64,000 nucleotides of DNA from Bimuria novae-zelandiae CBS 107.79 (lineage: Eukaryota > Ascomycota > Dothideomycetes > Pleosporales > Didymosphaeriaceae), in contig ML976737.1 in NCBI GenBank assembly GCA_010015655.1, positions 1 to 64,000 of the forward strand, given 5' to 3'. Below are positions 19,954 to 31,672 of the stretch, one piece after another. The notes under the pieces are model-generated. The model searched no databases. It had not been told where the DNA came from and saw only the letters and a program-made list of their open reading frames with translations. A program made the translations under genes and the position numbers. Within the stretch, counting starts at the first letter, position 1, and every line of letters begins with the position of its first letter.

Positions 19954-22625
19954 TCAATGCGGATTTGTAGCCGTGGACGGTGACTGAGAGACTGTGCCAT
20001 TGAGCACCACCTGAGGTTTTGCATCGATGGGCACAGATGATGAAATGCTCTCTCGAAGTCCAGAACTTGGAGCTGCCGTTGCGGTTACAGGTCGAGGTCC
20101 GGTTTGGGTGGTCGTTGCAACTAGCTGTGCTTGTGCACTGGTAGCTTGAGGCTGGATTTGCGAGCCGGACGTTGTATTCGACGACAGTGTACTTCCTCCG
20201 GAAGAAGAGGGCATGTTTCACTTGCATGGAGGCTTCGAATCCAGTGGTAACAATGCAAGCTCAACGTGGGGATATCTTTCCCAAGACGTTCCCACGAGCC
20301 CTCGCCGTGCGCTTCATACGCGCGACGCTGCAGTTGAAACACTCCGTCTTGGATTCAAGCATCTATGCGGGGCGCAAGAAATCTGTTGAAGCGTTGCCAG
20401 AAGACGAGAAATTTGATAACAATGATGTCCAGAACTGTTACCACGACGCAGAGCGCGATTACCAAAGCCAAGGCGAAAACGTTGATGTTGCTGGACACGG
20501 TGAGCAAGGTGAGCGTAGCATAAGGCTTTCCTTCCTTGGGTCACGAAGCTTTGCTTTCGCTTCAAGCATAGGATGTTATTGGGGGAAGAGGGCAATAGCA
20601 CATGGAAGGAATTAAGGAATACACTGATTGCATTTGTGTGTGAGTGATAGCTAAGATATAGACTGCTAAGCCATCTAGGCAGCAGTAAGGAGTGTAGGCA
20701 GCCGTTCTGCTAGTGCGGACTAGTATAGGCAGTAGCAGACTAGTGCAGGCTACCATCGATCATAGGAAATAGATCACGCTACAAACCGTGACAGATGTTC
20801 ACTTACACAAATCCTCCTGGACTTTTCATACGCTGTAGGTAGCATAGTTCTTTCTCGGCTTCGGTGTAATGGATCGCATGAACGGCGGTGCTGCCAGATT
20901 GAGATTTTTGAGACCAACGACATAGCTTGATAGGGCAACTCGCATCGCAGTTACAGTAATGTTCTCTAACAGCTGTAATTGATGAATCCAATAATCGCTT
21001 GCCACGGGTGTGTTCCAGCTGGGTCCTATTTCAGCCGGTGCGAAATAACTTAAGGCAGATCCGGCATCATTAAAGTACAGCAAATTAACAAGCAGCCGAT
21101 ATAAAGCGAGCTGAGCGTTACTGGTAGACGTAAAGTTCGACGAGGGATGTAACGACGGCAAGCCCTGGAGGATGATCCACGCCTCATTGAGAGCGCCTTG
21201 CGCAAAGCAAAACTGATACTGTTGTCCAGTCAGTTGTCTGTTCCGAATCAATGATTTCAGATAACTACTTGATATTGGCAGCCAACCGCGGACCAACGTT
21301 CGTCGGATAGAAAGGATGTTGCAGTGAAATTGTTTGTATTGGCAGTTTAGCTTGACCTGTGTGCTGAAAACGGAGGGTCTTCTACAAGACCCACATATTT
21401 CAACCCATATTTCGACAGAAATATGAGCATCAGATCGCTGTCGTTACTCTTCAATTCTGGTACTGGGTCGAAACTGCTGCCAATGTCGATCCAGAAGGGT
21501 GACGTGTAGTAGTACTGGGGACTAGTGGACCACGTTAGGACTGTTTAGGTCGAATTACACTCATTGCTGCTTACCGACTTTCCATGTTCATCTGTGCATC
21601 GGTTGGCATGAAAGTAGCTGCCATGGTGAAGTTAGCGGCCATATTCCCGCCAAGATATATACGTCTCATTTGTCCTTCAGCATAGAGTTCACGACCGAGA
21701 GCTCTTGTGTCAGATTCGGTTGCGTTTGAAGCGTCCACTACGTCGTAATGGCCTCCTAGTTCTAGAATTGCGCATGTTGTTTTCCGACGAAATTTTAGCT
21801 TATCACTGGCAGCCAGATTGAGACCAAAATCGTCATTGAGGTTAAGAAAGCCTGTATCAATTGTAAGACCGAGTCCACTCATGTTTCTGCATATGGATGT
21901 ATCGAAAGGACACGGTGATCTTTGTTGGCTGGATGGCGTAGCCGGACGAGTAAAGATATTGCAGCGTTCTGATGTTGTGGTCTGATTCGTGTAGCAGTCT
22001 CCAGCGTAGCGATTCGCCAATTCGGCAACCTGGGATATATAGCTCAATCTCCACGTGGAGAAAGGATCGCTGGATCCATCCGTAGCATCGTTCCTTGTAA
22101 AGTCAAGCGGGCCACAGTGACGACTCGACACCAGCACATTGATGTCGTTGCTATCCACCAGATAGGACGAGAAATCGCCCACAACTATCGTGGCAACAAA
22201 TAAGACGGACGCAAGGGTCAGAAGAGGTAACGAGCGCAGAAAGGTGCGGTGGTCGCGTTTTCTCCAAACCCAAAAGAGCTTCAGCCAATCCCAGAGCATC
22301 GCGTTTGGCGGAGATAGAGTGCGCAATAAGGCCTGTTGCTGTCTGTATAAGTCATCGATGGGGTTATCTTTCACTCGCATCTGGTGATAGGCAAATACAA
22401 CGAGGTTCCAAGATGCCCAATGCCGAAGGTCGTCAAAACCGCTAGGAGTGCGACAAGTACGTTTCCTGTTCCTGTATCCGTGGTGATGGTCGGGCCCATG
22501 ATGGGGCCTTCCGGATTGTTGACCTAAACATGGGCAGTTAGCATGGTGCGTAGCGCTTGTCTCCAGAAGTGGTCATAGCTAACCCAAAATCCCCGCTTAA
22601 CGAACTGCGCATTGAGTTGCGACAT
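19954..22625 (-). pseudogene. large multi-pass membrane protein (uncharacterised fungal family), disrupted
   Basis: Exon 1 is 22625-22584 (MSQLNAQFVKRGFW), then a 60-base intron to 22523, then GPTITTDTGTGNVLVALLAV (helix). A one-base deletion near 22,410 shifts the frame before WNLVVFAYHQMRVKDNPIDD. The large extracytoplasmic domain follows (VDSNDINVLVSSRHCGPLDF ... DTGFLNLNDDFGLNL), to a 53-base intron (21574-21522) and PQYYYTSPFWIDIGSSFDPV. TAA follows at 21349-21347, then a further intron, CQYQ|YQFCFAQ, and another shift near 20,885 before YTEAEKELCYLQRMKSPGG. The last helix, INVFALALVIALCVVVTVLD, is followed by TGA at 20357-20355 where relatives have Trp, and by a two-base loss near 20,320 inside LQRRAYEAHGEGSWERL. 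A Ser/Thr-rich tail may follow. Five independent lesions make a working product unlikely. Confidence 0.65.
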
Positions 22626-24337
22626 TGTGACTGTTGACGCGATGTTATCTTTGAGGTTCAAGATTCTCTTGGTCATCTCGAAGGCGAAAGCGAGTTTATT
22701 ATGTGGCATCCGCATGGCATCGACTCAAGGCCGACGTGTTACCGGCGGATTAGCCTTGCATGACGAACAACTTACTTGGCCACTCAGAAGAATGGTTACT
22801 CACACACTCATTCACTGCTGTAGTCGACCTACTCATGCGTTGAGACAGCCCACTCACGTCTTCACCGGAGGGAACCGCCCATAAGCACCTAGCCAGACTT
22901 CAGCTGGGCAATCCGAATGCAGACAGCAACTTGGCGAAAAGCCGCCAAGCCATCCTTAGAGGGCACTGGCTTCATCATTTCTGATTATCCCCTTGTGTTG
23001 GAAGGTCTTTCGTCCATTCAGGTAAACGTCCTATATTACGTGCGGCACCTGGGCATAATCTGGTTTGCCTTATAGCAAATAGAAACGCTCGATCGAGCGC
23101 CACACAGTGTGTTGTTCGCTTTGCTTCGTCGTAACCCAGAAAATGCAAATATGCGGGGCGTTACCCACCGACCTGCAAGGCGTTATCCGCACATATACTG
23201 TGGGGTGATTACATCGAGTACCGAATCCGTTCGAACTATTCTGGATTGAACGACTCTGATCCGTTAATCATTATAACGTGCGCTTTCTTTCTAGGCTACC
23301 TTAGGTATTTTAAGTGTCCTAGACGTGCCCGTGGATGGTTTTTTAGACAGGTGATTCGATTTTCGCGTGCGCGAGCAAATATTTCGGAGGTGTAGGGTCG
23401 AAAAATGTGGGCGGCGAAAATTTTGCGCTTTTGTGCCACCTTTCGTGCTATAATTTCTCTCGCCACATCACCATGTCAACATTAACATGATCAAACAAAT
23501 GAAACTTTACCTTCTCGTGACACCAGACAGTCGGCGCCCAGCGCGCGCGTTGATGCCTAATAGAGGTTGCACAGTTGCCCCTGGTAGGTTTCACAGGGTG
23601 GCTGGACCACGAAAACGCCGTGCGGTATGTTCTGTAATATAGATCGGTGTATGCCGTGAACATGCCCAATGTTAAATAGGCGAAAGAGAATAGCTTCTAG
23701 TTCGCCCTTACCTTTCAAGACGTAGCCATGCCCACAAGCACGCATGCATCCGACGAGGACCGCATCGCCTTTGCTAGAGCCAACCTACCTCTACTAAGCA
23801 CCTATCTCTCTAAACCAGGAACGAGTTTTCGAATGTGGGATCGATGGTTGTACTTGCACTGCCTGAGCCACGATTGATCAATGACATTGTCCAGGTGGTG
23901 ATGTCACGTTGCCCTTCGTGTTTACCCTAGGTACCTAACTTTCCTTTCATCGTCTTCAACGACCTGAATAGTACCTATCGTTATCCCTAAAAGTCAGGCA
24001 AGCATGGCTGACCTACTCTTTTCACTTGATGAATCTATCGAACGCACTTCCTATTTCGGCCAGACTATCGCACGCTGCCTGAAAAAGCCGACTGGAAGGC
24101 AACTGCAAGCTTGCCTCTCCATCCAAACAATTTCACCTAGGCTGGCTAGGTTACAAACCATAGGCAACACCCAGATGATATTATTTAAACAGACTTCAAC
24201 TTCAGCCCCATTCATCTTAACACAACAAAGTCATTCGTCTTCAATCAGATCACGCACACCGAACCCAACCTCTTGGCCCTCCCCCTTCCATCACCTTCCT
24301 TCTCCACCTCCTACCCATCCCCTCCTATTTAACCAAG
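22626..24337. other. intergenic, includes a short copy of a dispersed repeat arm
   Basis: No supported gene in 1.7 kb. Around 23,947-23,974 is a copy of the arm repeat CGTCTTCAACGACCTGAATA, also present near 32.25 kb and 33.3-33.45 kb. CCTAGGTACCTAA-type sequence is frequent near 23,290 and 23,930. Confidence 0.45.
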
Positions 24338-24568
24338 CTACACAAATACCAAAAACAGCGCTGCCACCAAAACCGTCGCCGTCCACACCATATCCTCAAC
24401 ATGTAAATAAGCGTTCAGCCAGGTAATGACCTCGATGCATTGGCAGAAGGCGTACATCATGACTGCTGCTACGAAAATATAGATCACTGTCGAGAGAGCG
24501 TTAGATGGCTGAAAGGGTATGCGAATGGAGGGGAAGGTGACTTACGGAGGGTTGTGCGCTGAGACATG
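24338..24568 (-). CDS. small two-helix membrane peptide, 56 aa, one intron
   Basis: Exons (minus strand) 24568-24547 and 24486-24338, with a 60-base intron from GTAAGT to CGACAG containing a CTAAC branch site; the frame is kept (phase 1). The product begins MSQRTTL, then a helix LIYIFVAAVMMYAFCQCI, a short loop EVITWLNAYLHVED and a second helix MVWTATVLVAALFLVFV, ending at TAG. The strict splice geometry and clean helix-loop-helix make it more likely than chance. I do not recognise the family; it resembles the small accessory subunits of membrane complexes only in size. Confidence 0.45.
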
Positions 24569-25425
24569 TGGCTGGGACGGGTGCGGCCAGGATACGCTGG
24601 GCTCTGCTTGGATTAGTATTATGGTGAGGGTGATAAAGGCTGTCATGAGGACAGGTTTAGCTTACGCTGTTTGAAGACATCGTGTGAGCGGTAGGGAGTT
24701 GCTTGCACGTGGGTGGCTACACTGAGGACCGGTGTGTTGAATGATATAGGGTGTGTTCAGAATGAGCAGGCCGCGGCCACTGGCGTGAAGGCAGTTTTAG
24801 TGTAACGGCAGCAATAAGGTACTTTAGGCCTCGCTTGGCAGGCTTCCAAGGTTCTCTGAAAGTCGAACCCAACCTAACTGTCATGCAGACGAACTCTTGA
24901 CCTATCATTATATAAAGAGTTTGATACGTACTTACAGCGTTATGTAGCATCCCAGCACTAGCCTCCTGGAATATCAGAACAGTCTAAAGACGATTTTGGA
25001 AAGAAGGCTTGCCACGTGCACGAAGGTGGAAACCCCTGGTAGTACCGTGCGAGACTTCGGTGTGTTTGATACGAGGGTACTGATCTCTACCGATGGTTCA
25101 GCCTGGAAAAAAAAATGTTGGAATGATTTGGTAGGTGCGTGTGAACCTCGCGTGTCAAGTGTGGTACTCAACATTTTGGGTACCTAGGGTAGCCGACGTT
25201 GCGAAAACGTTTTTTTACGAGATGGTACCGACGGTACTGACCACAATTCGTAGACTAGCGTGATAAAAAAGATACCCTCCTGACACAGACAGATCAGCCT
25301 CCTTCCGCTCCTTTGTGCGCCTTCAAGCAGACTGTCAACCGCATCACCGCTCAGGACGAGAATCACTTACTGTGTCAATCTACGGCATACAGCACAAATA
25401 CAGCACAAATACAGCTAATCCCAAG
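24569..25425. other. intergenic between divergent genes
   Basis: The likely promoter of the 56-residue peptide (minus) and of the next plus-strand gene. No coding region is supported. Confidence 0.4.
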
Positions 25426-26046
25426 ATGGCGACCTTCTTAGGCGGTCACCTTTCTGGACGCACTGCTCCAGCAAGAACGGACACACCCGAACCTACCGGA
25501 GCTTACACCGATGATCTTACACAGCATCGCAGTGTCGAACCCTCTAATGCCGACACCGACACCACGGAAGAGCATCGCGGCCCTTCTTCTAATCTCGGCC
25601 TTCCACCTCCCTATAGCGACTCGTCTTACAGCGACTCTCCCTACGCCTCCCTCTTATCAGCATCCGACCAAACACTACCCCTTTACTCCGTCAATGTCCC
25701 CTACCAACACGCCTCCGTCTACTTCGACGACGACGAAATCGACGTGGAGTCAGCGTACGTCGTCCTCAACGGGCCGGCCCCTTTCACCGACTACGAGCAC
25801 CACGTATGTCGCCAGCTCGGCGAGACGGATTTCGAAGTCGAGGAAAGTGACGGAAATGCGAACGAGCGGGCGGATGTAGAGCTCGGCGGAGCAGCGCCGC
25901 CAGGCTATTCGCGGTATTGTGTAAAGAGTTGGATGGACAGGATGAGGAGGAGGTACGGGGAAGGGTTTTGGCTTGTGTATGTTGTGGGGGCATGGGCTGC
26001 GCTGCTTGGAACTGTGATTTTGATAAGTTTGGTGAAGTGGATTTGA
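25426..26046 (+). CDS. single-pass membrane protein with acidic Pro/Ser/Tyr-rich N-terminus, 206 aa
   Basis: Starts at MATFLGGHLSGRTAP; an in-frame codon further upstream belongs to the 5' UTR. The N-terminal ~170 residues are acidic and disordered, with a LPPPYSDSSYSDSPYASLL block (a PPPY motif that could bind WW domains) and clustered Tyr. A single C-terminal helix, WLVYVVGAWAALLGTVILIS, ends VKWI, so it looks tail-anchored. PPPY-bearing membrane proteins are often adaptors for Rsp5-type HECT ligases; that role is inference only. No intron. Confidence 0.6.
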   Translation: MATFLGGHLSGRTAPARTDTPEPTGAYTDDLTQHRSVEPSNADTDTTEEHRGPSSNLGLPPPYSDSSYSDSPYASLLSASDQTLPLYSVNVPYQHASVYFDDDEIDVESAYVVLNGPAPFTDYEHHVCRQLGETDFEVEESDGNANERADVELGGAAPPGYSRYCVKSWMDRMRRRYGEGFWLVYVVGAWAALLGTVILISLVKWI

Positions 26047-26175
26047 GGGTTAGTTTGGATGGCTATAGGACCCGAGGTATAGCCTGGGAGACCTCGAGGC
26101 GGAAATTTCCATGTGTGGTAACGCATCGCAAAAGGCATCAAGAAAAGAGTTGTATACGAATCCCACGAGGACCAT

Positions 26176-26323
26176 CTCTCGCGTAAAGCTGAAGGCTGGC
26201 TATACACAACCACGTTAGCAATCGAAGTTTGGCTGTTGTATTATCTATCCTAGGGTTACTTATCACTTTTTCCTGCTCCAGAAACTCTCGTCTTTATAGC
26301 CCACTTCCACCTTTACGCGAGAG
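26176..26323. repeat. MITE-like element A (148 bp)
   Basis: Ends are inverted repeats: left CTCTCGCGTAAAGCTGAAGG, right complement CTCTCGCGTAAAGGTGGAAG. GACCAT lies directly on both sides (26170-26175 and 26324-26329), fitting a target duplication of 6-9 bases; the exact length is ambiguous because GAG overlaps the end. No coding capacity. Shares ends and interior with element B. Confidence 0.65.
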
Positions 26324-26682
26324 GACCATGATGTCGTGAAACTAGCGCGGATGAGGCTCAGCGCCAAGCATTGCCACGTGCGTTCGGGCCGTGCATAGGG
26401 CTCGGAGGTACAAGTAGGTGCGGGCCGATATGATGCTGACTGTCGTTGACGCCTTGGTGGGCGTTTGATACTGCTTTCTAGAAGCCCGTCGAAGTTTGAG
26501 AATAGATGCTGTTTTGACCTCTCAGTTGCCTCGCCACCCGAAGTGCTTGCTGCCCTTTCCGTGCAGTCCGGCCGGCGAAAGCTCCCAGGTCGCCGTGCCC
26601 ATGCAGTGACGTGCCACCGCCGCTGCTGCTCTCAGTATCTCACTTGCCTTCGCTCCAGCTTCCCCAGCGAAACCCTCCCAAG

Positions 26683-26786
26683 CTCTCGCGTAAAGCTGGA
26701 AGTTGGCTATTGTATTGTCCATCCTGGGATAACACACCGGCGATTACTCGGAGTCCTTGTGGCCCACTTCCACCTTTACACGAGAG
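26683..26786. repeat. MITE-like element B (104 bp), just before the HUL5 start codon
   Basis: Same terminal inverted repeats as element A (left CTCTCGCGTAAAGCTGGAAG, right complement CTCTCGTGTAAAGGTGGAAG) and shared interior (TTGTATTGTCCATCCT versus TTGTATTATCTATCCT), but about 44 bases shorter. Flanked by CCAAG on both sides (26678-26682 and 26787-26791), a 5-bp target duplication. It ends 25 bases before the HUL5 ATG at 26812, so it probably lies in the 5' UTR or core promoter. Confidence 0.65.
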
Positions 26787-26811
26787 CCAAGGTCCGCCTA
26801 CGCCCTCCACC

Positions 26812-29800
26812 ATGTTCACGAGCTTCACGGGCAACACACGGCGGCCTCGCCAGGTCAACCTCGGCGGCCGTAAGACGCACGCCTTTGGCAGCACCGGCCC
26901 CGGCAGCGGGTCACAAGCAGCCCTCGATCGCGCCCAACAGGACCGAGCACAGCGCCAACGAGAGCGAGAGACGCAGAAAGCGGCCAAGACGATACAGAGA
27001 GTATGGCGGGGTCATCGCAGCAGGAGCGAGTTCAGCGGCCTGCTGCGGCGAGCGTGGGACGCCGTGGAGGGGCCGATGGATACCTTGCGGCAAACACAGC
27101 CGTATGGCTCGGAAGAGGAGGCTTTATCGCAGCTACAGCGGCTTCTGCGCTTCGCAAATACCCGGATCGAGGACGACCACGAGCGAATACGGCATTTCTA
27201 CCGGCGACAAGTCGAGACGGTGCAGAGCCTAGGTCTCGTGGCCAACGGAGCCTGGCCGGTAGCATACTTCAAGCTGCAGGCCGTAGTTCTGCGGATAATG
27301 GGTCGGCAGTCGAAGGAATCGACGTCGCAAGGCAGACTTAAAGAGTTTCTCAATTTGTCTATACTTCGGTTCATCGCCGAGCAGATACCCGCCGAAATGT
27401 CCAAGAACGCCGCACAATACTTCCACGCTCTCGCGCAGTTCGTATCGAGATCAATACCAGCTGCTGACGCGGCTCATGACGAATCGCTGGAGCCCATATT
27501 TCAGGCCGTCATGGCACCCTTGAAGAAGGTGACAGGATACACTTTGAACGCATACGAGGCTTTTGGTTTCGGGTTCCTGACGCTGCCAACACTGGGTGCC
27601 GATACAAGCTCACCACTGGCGACAAGATTTCGAGATTCGTTGGCAAACGCGATCAACTACAAACTACTAGCCAGTGCTTTGGCGACAGCTTTGAAGGAGC
27701 ATGGGCTGCAGTCGCGGCCAGAGCTAGCTACCGTAGAAGGCCGACTGCGCTTCCTGGGCCTGTTTATCTATTTCCATCGATACGCACACAACTTCCAGTC
27801 GTCAGAGGCTTACGCCGTACACAAGGATTTCGTGACAGTGGTTGCGCTGCTGCTGAACTCGCTACCTACCAACATTATAGAAGGATCGTCGGACGGTGAC
27901 ACGGCAGAGTACTCCATAAACGACTTTTTGAAGGAGCAGATACTCTCTTTGGTCAACCAGGAAGGTATCGGCAATCTCCTGGCTGGTTCGTCTCAATCGC
28001 CCGATAGCACCGAGGATGAGAAAGTGGAAGAGGCACGGCAGTTGGCCAATTACGCTCTTGCCCTCCTTCGCTTCTTTCCGCGGAGAGGTGACGAGATTCG
28101 CATGTGGGTGTACATTGGCCCTTCAAGCACGCAATCCGGAAAAGGGAGGAAGATGCCCGCTATCAAATATTTTTGGCAAGCATCGAAGCGTTCGTCTATC
28201 TTCAGCACCATCATGCGAGACTCACGAGCTGCTGTTGATCTATTGCGACCAAAGTCAACTCAGAGCAATGGCGTAAGCCAGGCGAATTCCTTCTGGCAAG
28301 CGCCCACACAGGAGCTCGATCTCGCTGCAGTCCGAGCCGACGAATGGCGAGTCATTCTCGTCTTCTTAGAGCTCTATACATTTGTCTTGAAAATTACCGA
28401 CGATGAAGAGTTCTTCTCAGCTGGCCAAAACGGATTTTCTGGACAAGTGCGCGATAACTCTTTACCATTGAACGAAGTCAAGGACTTGACGACCTTTCTG
28501 AAGAACCTTGGCTTTACTTTGTACTTCAACGCTTCTGATATCAATGAACCTGACGAACGAGACACTTCTAGCACTGGCATTAGCTACTTCAATCCCCAAG
28601 CTGCCGAAGCTCAACAACAGAAACAGGTCGCTGAACCTTCATTGGGAGGCGTTGCAGGTTTGACTTTGGACTACGTCAAGGGACTGGTCACTGGGCTGGT
28701 TCGCATGGTTTACGAGCGCGACTCGCGACGCAAGTTCTTGCCCGATGATCATTGGTTGATGACTTCGAGGTTCGATATGACGGGCTTCATTCCGGCTGTC
28801 GTTGAAGAGGAAGAGAGCCGACATAGAATCCAGGAGGAAGAAGCTGAAGACGTGGACGACGAGGACGATTTTGACGATACCCCTCAACTCATCGGGACTG
28901 GCCGATCACAACAGCAGCGGAGACTAGAGCGACTCCAGCGACAGCAGCGGAAAGCGTCACGCAGACGGTACCTGCAGGCCGTTGCACCGCGTCTGGAGAT
29001 TCTGCAGAATCTGCCCTTCTTCATACCCTTCACAACTCGCGTACAAATATTCCGTGAGTTTGTGACCCTCGACATGGTAAGTCTTTGAGTACCCTTGGAT
29101 GGGACACGACTAACGCAAACCAGACCAAGCGAAGAGGCAGCTCAGATCCTGAATCATGGCGTTTAAGCATTATGCAGCGACCAGACGCACCACATCAGTT
29201 CGAGAAGCATACTGCACGCATCCATCGCGGCGCCGAATTCGATGACGCTTTCGCTCAGTTCTACGATCTCGGTGAGGGCCTGAAAGAGCCCATTCAAATC
29301 ACTTTCGTGGATCAATGGGATCAGGCAGAAGCTGGTATCGATGGCGGAGGTGTCACTAAGGAGTTCCTCACCAGCGTCACAAACACAGCGTTTACGCCCA
29401 CCGAGAACGATATCGACATGTTCATTGAAAACGATCAGCATCTGCTTTACCCAAACCCATCAGCTATAGATGAGATCAAAGAGGCACTGCGATCGGAGCT
29501 GGGTCTTCAAGACGGGTCTGCGGCGTTCCGTGCGCACGTGGCCGCGGCGCTCCAGCGCTACGAGTTTCTGGGGCGCATTATAGGTAAATGCATGTACGAG
29601 GGTGAGTATTTGATGCTGCCGCACTTGATACCGTTACTGATGGCATACAGGTATCTTGGTTGACGTAAACTTCGCGCCGTTCTTTTTACGCAAATGGGCG
29701 TTGACGGGCGGCACCGGATCTGCGCCCAACGAGACAGGGTATCGCCCGACTCTCAACGATCTCCGCGACCTCGACGAAGAGCTCTATCAAGGCCTGCACA

Positions 29801-30474
29801 AGCTCAAGACTTATGATGGCAATGTTGAAGATTTCGGTCTCACCTTCAGCATCACCGATACCGTCGTGATCGACCGCGCCACTAAGAAAACCAAGGCCGT
29901 CACTGTGGACCTGCGTCCCGATGGCTCCAACATACCCGTCACAAATCAGAATCGTCTCGTGTATATTAGCTACATCGCCCGCCACCGCCTCCAGAATCAG
30001 CCCTACCCCCAGACGGCGGCGTTCTTGCGCGGCCTCTCGACCATGATCCAACCTTCCTGGCTTTCCATGTTCAATGCACCCGAGCTGCAGACGCTCATCG
30101 GCGGCACCTCCTCTCAGATCGACGTGGAAGACTTGCGCCGCAACACCCTGTACGGCGGCACCTACGTCATCGGCGACGACGGGCTCGAACATCCCACAAT
30201 CCAACTATTCTGGAAGATCATGAAAGAGCTGAGCGATGGTGAGCGGCGCGCGGTGCTCAAGTTCGTTACGTCGACGCCGCGCGCGCCGCTGCTCGGTTTC
30301 AAAACGCTCAATCCGCGCTTCAGCATCAGAGATGCGGGGTCCGACCAGGAGCGGTTGCCGAGTACCAGTACGTGTGTTAATCTGCTGAAGTTACCGATGT
30401 ATAGGGACGAGGGGTTGATGAAGGAGAAGCTGCTGTATAGCGTGTTCTCGGGTGCTGGGTTTGATCTGTCCTGA
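26812..30474 (+). CDS. HUL5: HECT-type E3 ubiquitin ligase, HUL5/UBE3B-C family, 1,188 aa, three exons
   Basis: Exons 26812-29076, 29124-29601 and 29651-30474, with 47- and 49-base GT..AG introns. The N-terminus is MFTSFTGNTRRPRQVNLGG, followed by an IQ motif at residues ~58-72 (AAKTIQRVWRGHRSR), both typical of HUL5. A long helical middle and an acidic stretch (ETGEEAEDVDDEDDFDD-like, ~residue 680) precede the HECT domain from about residue 800: GAEFDDAFAQFYDLGEGLK, IDGGGVTKEFLTSV, YEFLGRIIGKCMYEGIL. The C-lobe carries FSIRDAGSDQERLPSTSTCV with catalytic Cys1156 in STSTCVNLLKLP and the end SGAGFDLS. HUL5 extends ubiquitin chains on proteasome-bound and misfolded cytosolic substrates. The chosen ATG follows a short leader; the open frame extends upstream but through MITE sequence, so I use the Met that matches the family. 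Confidence 0.93.
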
Positions 30475-30855
30475 GGCGGGTTGAGGGAACTGGGATGTGT
30501 GAACAGGGAGCTGGGCTTTGATTCATGTTGTATAAGTTGGTTGCTTTGCGACGGAACGGGCGATGGACGAACAAGGAGTCGTGATGCTGGTGTGTTATGA
30601 GATCTTGGCATTGCACATCCTGTTTTCACAGAGGTTGTTGAGCTTTGTCTCCTTGAAGAGGCTGTCATTATGCATGATAGAAACTCAAATCGAATTCAAT
30701 GGTGTACGTAAACCCTCCATTAACCTCGTGCCCTATTCGATCGGCGCACTCTAGCGTAAGGCTAAACGTTGGTCATACTGTACTAACCAAAACACAAGTC
30801 CACAAAAAACACCGCGTGCTGCCCTAATGCTCCGAATGTCTAACCCACGCACCTC
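30475..30855. other. convergent 3' region
   Basis: Lies between the HUL5 stop and the stop of a damaged minus-strand gene. Near 30,746 a stretch CTCTAGCGTAAGGCTAAACG resembles a degenerate left end of the MITE A/B family; no partner end is visible. Confidence 0.35.
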
Positions 30856-31672
30856 TTATTCCTCGTTTCCGCGTAAATCAACCGTGTACCGCACGCCAAA
30901 CCTACCACATCCAGTCCCCAACCTCCTCACCTCCCCCTCCCAAACAACCAACCCCATAATCCCAACCCCACAAACCACAACCACCGCAAACAAACACACC
31001 CACCTCACACCCTGGCAACTCAGCCGTCTCCGCAGCCTCTCTTCCTCCATCAAAAACAGGCTAGACAAAGGGTTCCGCAGCAAGCCCATTTCCTCATCTG
31101 TGGCGTGGCGGAAAGTGCCGTACCAGGAGTCCTGGCTGCGGGAGGGGGTCTGCGAACCGAAGTAGCGCCCGGCGTCGGGGTGGGACGTGTTTACGGCGAT
31201 GAAGCGGTGGGGGATGCAGCATGGGTTGGAGCATGAGGAGGGGACGGAGAGGTTGGGGTAGGAGTAGGGGAGAGAGGGGCGGTATTACTCTGTTTGCATT
31301 CCTTTTAGATTTGGTGTTGGCTTTGGTGTTGGATTTGGATTTAGAGTTGGAGTCGGAGTCGGAGTCCGATGAAGATGAGGACTCGGATGACGAGGAGGAG
31401 TATGGTGCGTCGGGCGAGATGTTGAGAGAGGGACTACCCGTGACGAGGAAGCTGTTCCGCTGCGAGCGCTGCTCCGGAGTGCCGGTTAGAGAAAAGGTGG
31501 AGAGCAGGCGCGTTGTTTCGTCCGCTTGGAGGCTGTCAAGCTCGACGTCGGCGCGCCAGCTTGCGCGGTCGACGTGGTATCTGCAGACGAGGCAGGACTC
31601 GGGGGAGGGGAAGTTGGTATGGTCGCTGCATGGGCGAGCTAGGGAGCGGGGAGAGGGGGGTTGGTGAGACAT
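30856..31672 (-). pseudogene. single-pass membrane protein with internal frameshift
   Basis: The N-terminal frame from 31672 (MSHQPPSPRSLARP..., CLVCRYHVDRASWRADVELD, then a Ser/Asp/Lys repeat region) is protein-like down to about 31,280. The C-terminal frame, in another register, is also protein-like: SCSNPCCIPHRFIAVNTSHP, GRYFGSQTPSRSQDSWYGTF, FRHATDEEMGLLRNPLSS and a membrane helix WVCLFAVVVVCGVGIMGLVV, ending TAA at 30,856. No GT..AG intron can join them without keeping an in-frame TAA near 31,290, so a one-base change, perhaps in the C-rich run near 31,270, seems to separate them. It may be a real lesion or an assembly error. Family not recognised. Confidence 0.5.

Noticed and set aside
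19598..20227. 209-codon minus-strand frame
   Set aside because: Overlaps the Ser/Thr-rich tail and the end of the membrane pseudogene in another register, with no recognisable motif.
24004..24426. 140-codon plus-strand open frame
   Set aside because: Pro/Ser/Thr low complexity and overlaps, on the opposite strand, the better supported 56-residue gene.
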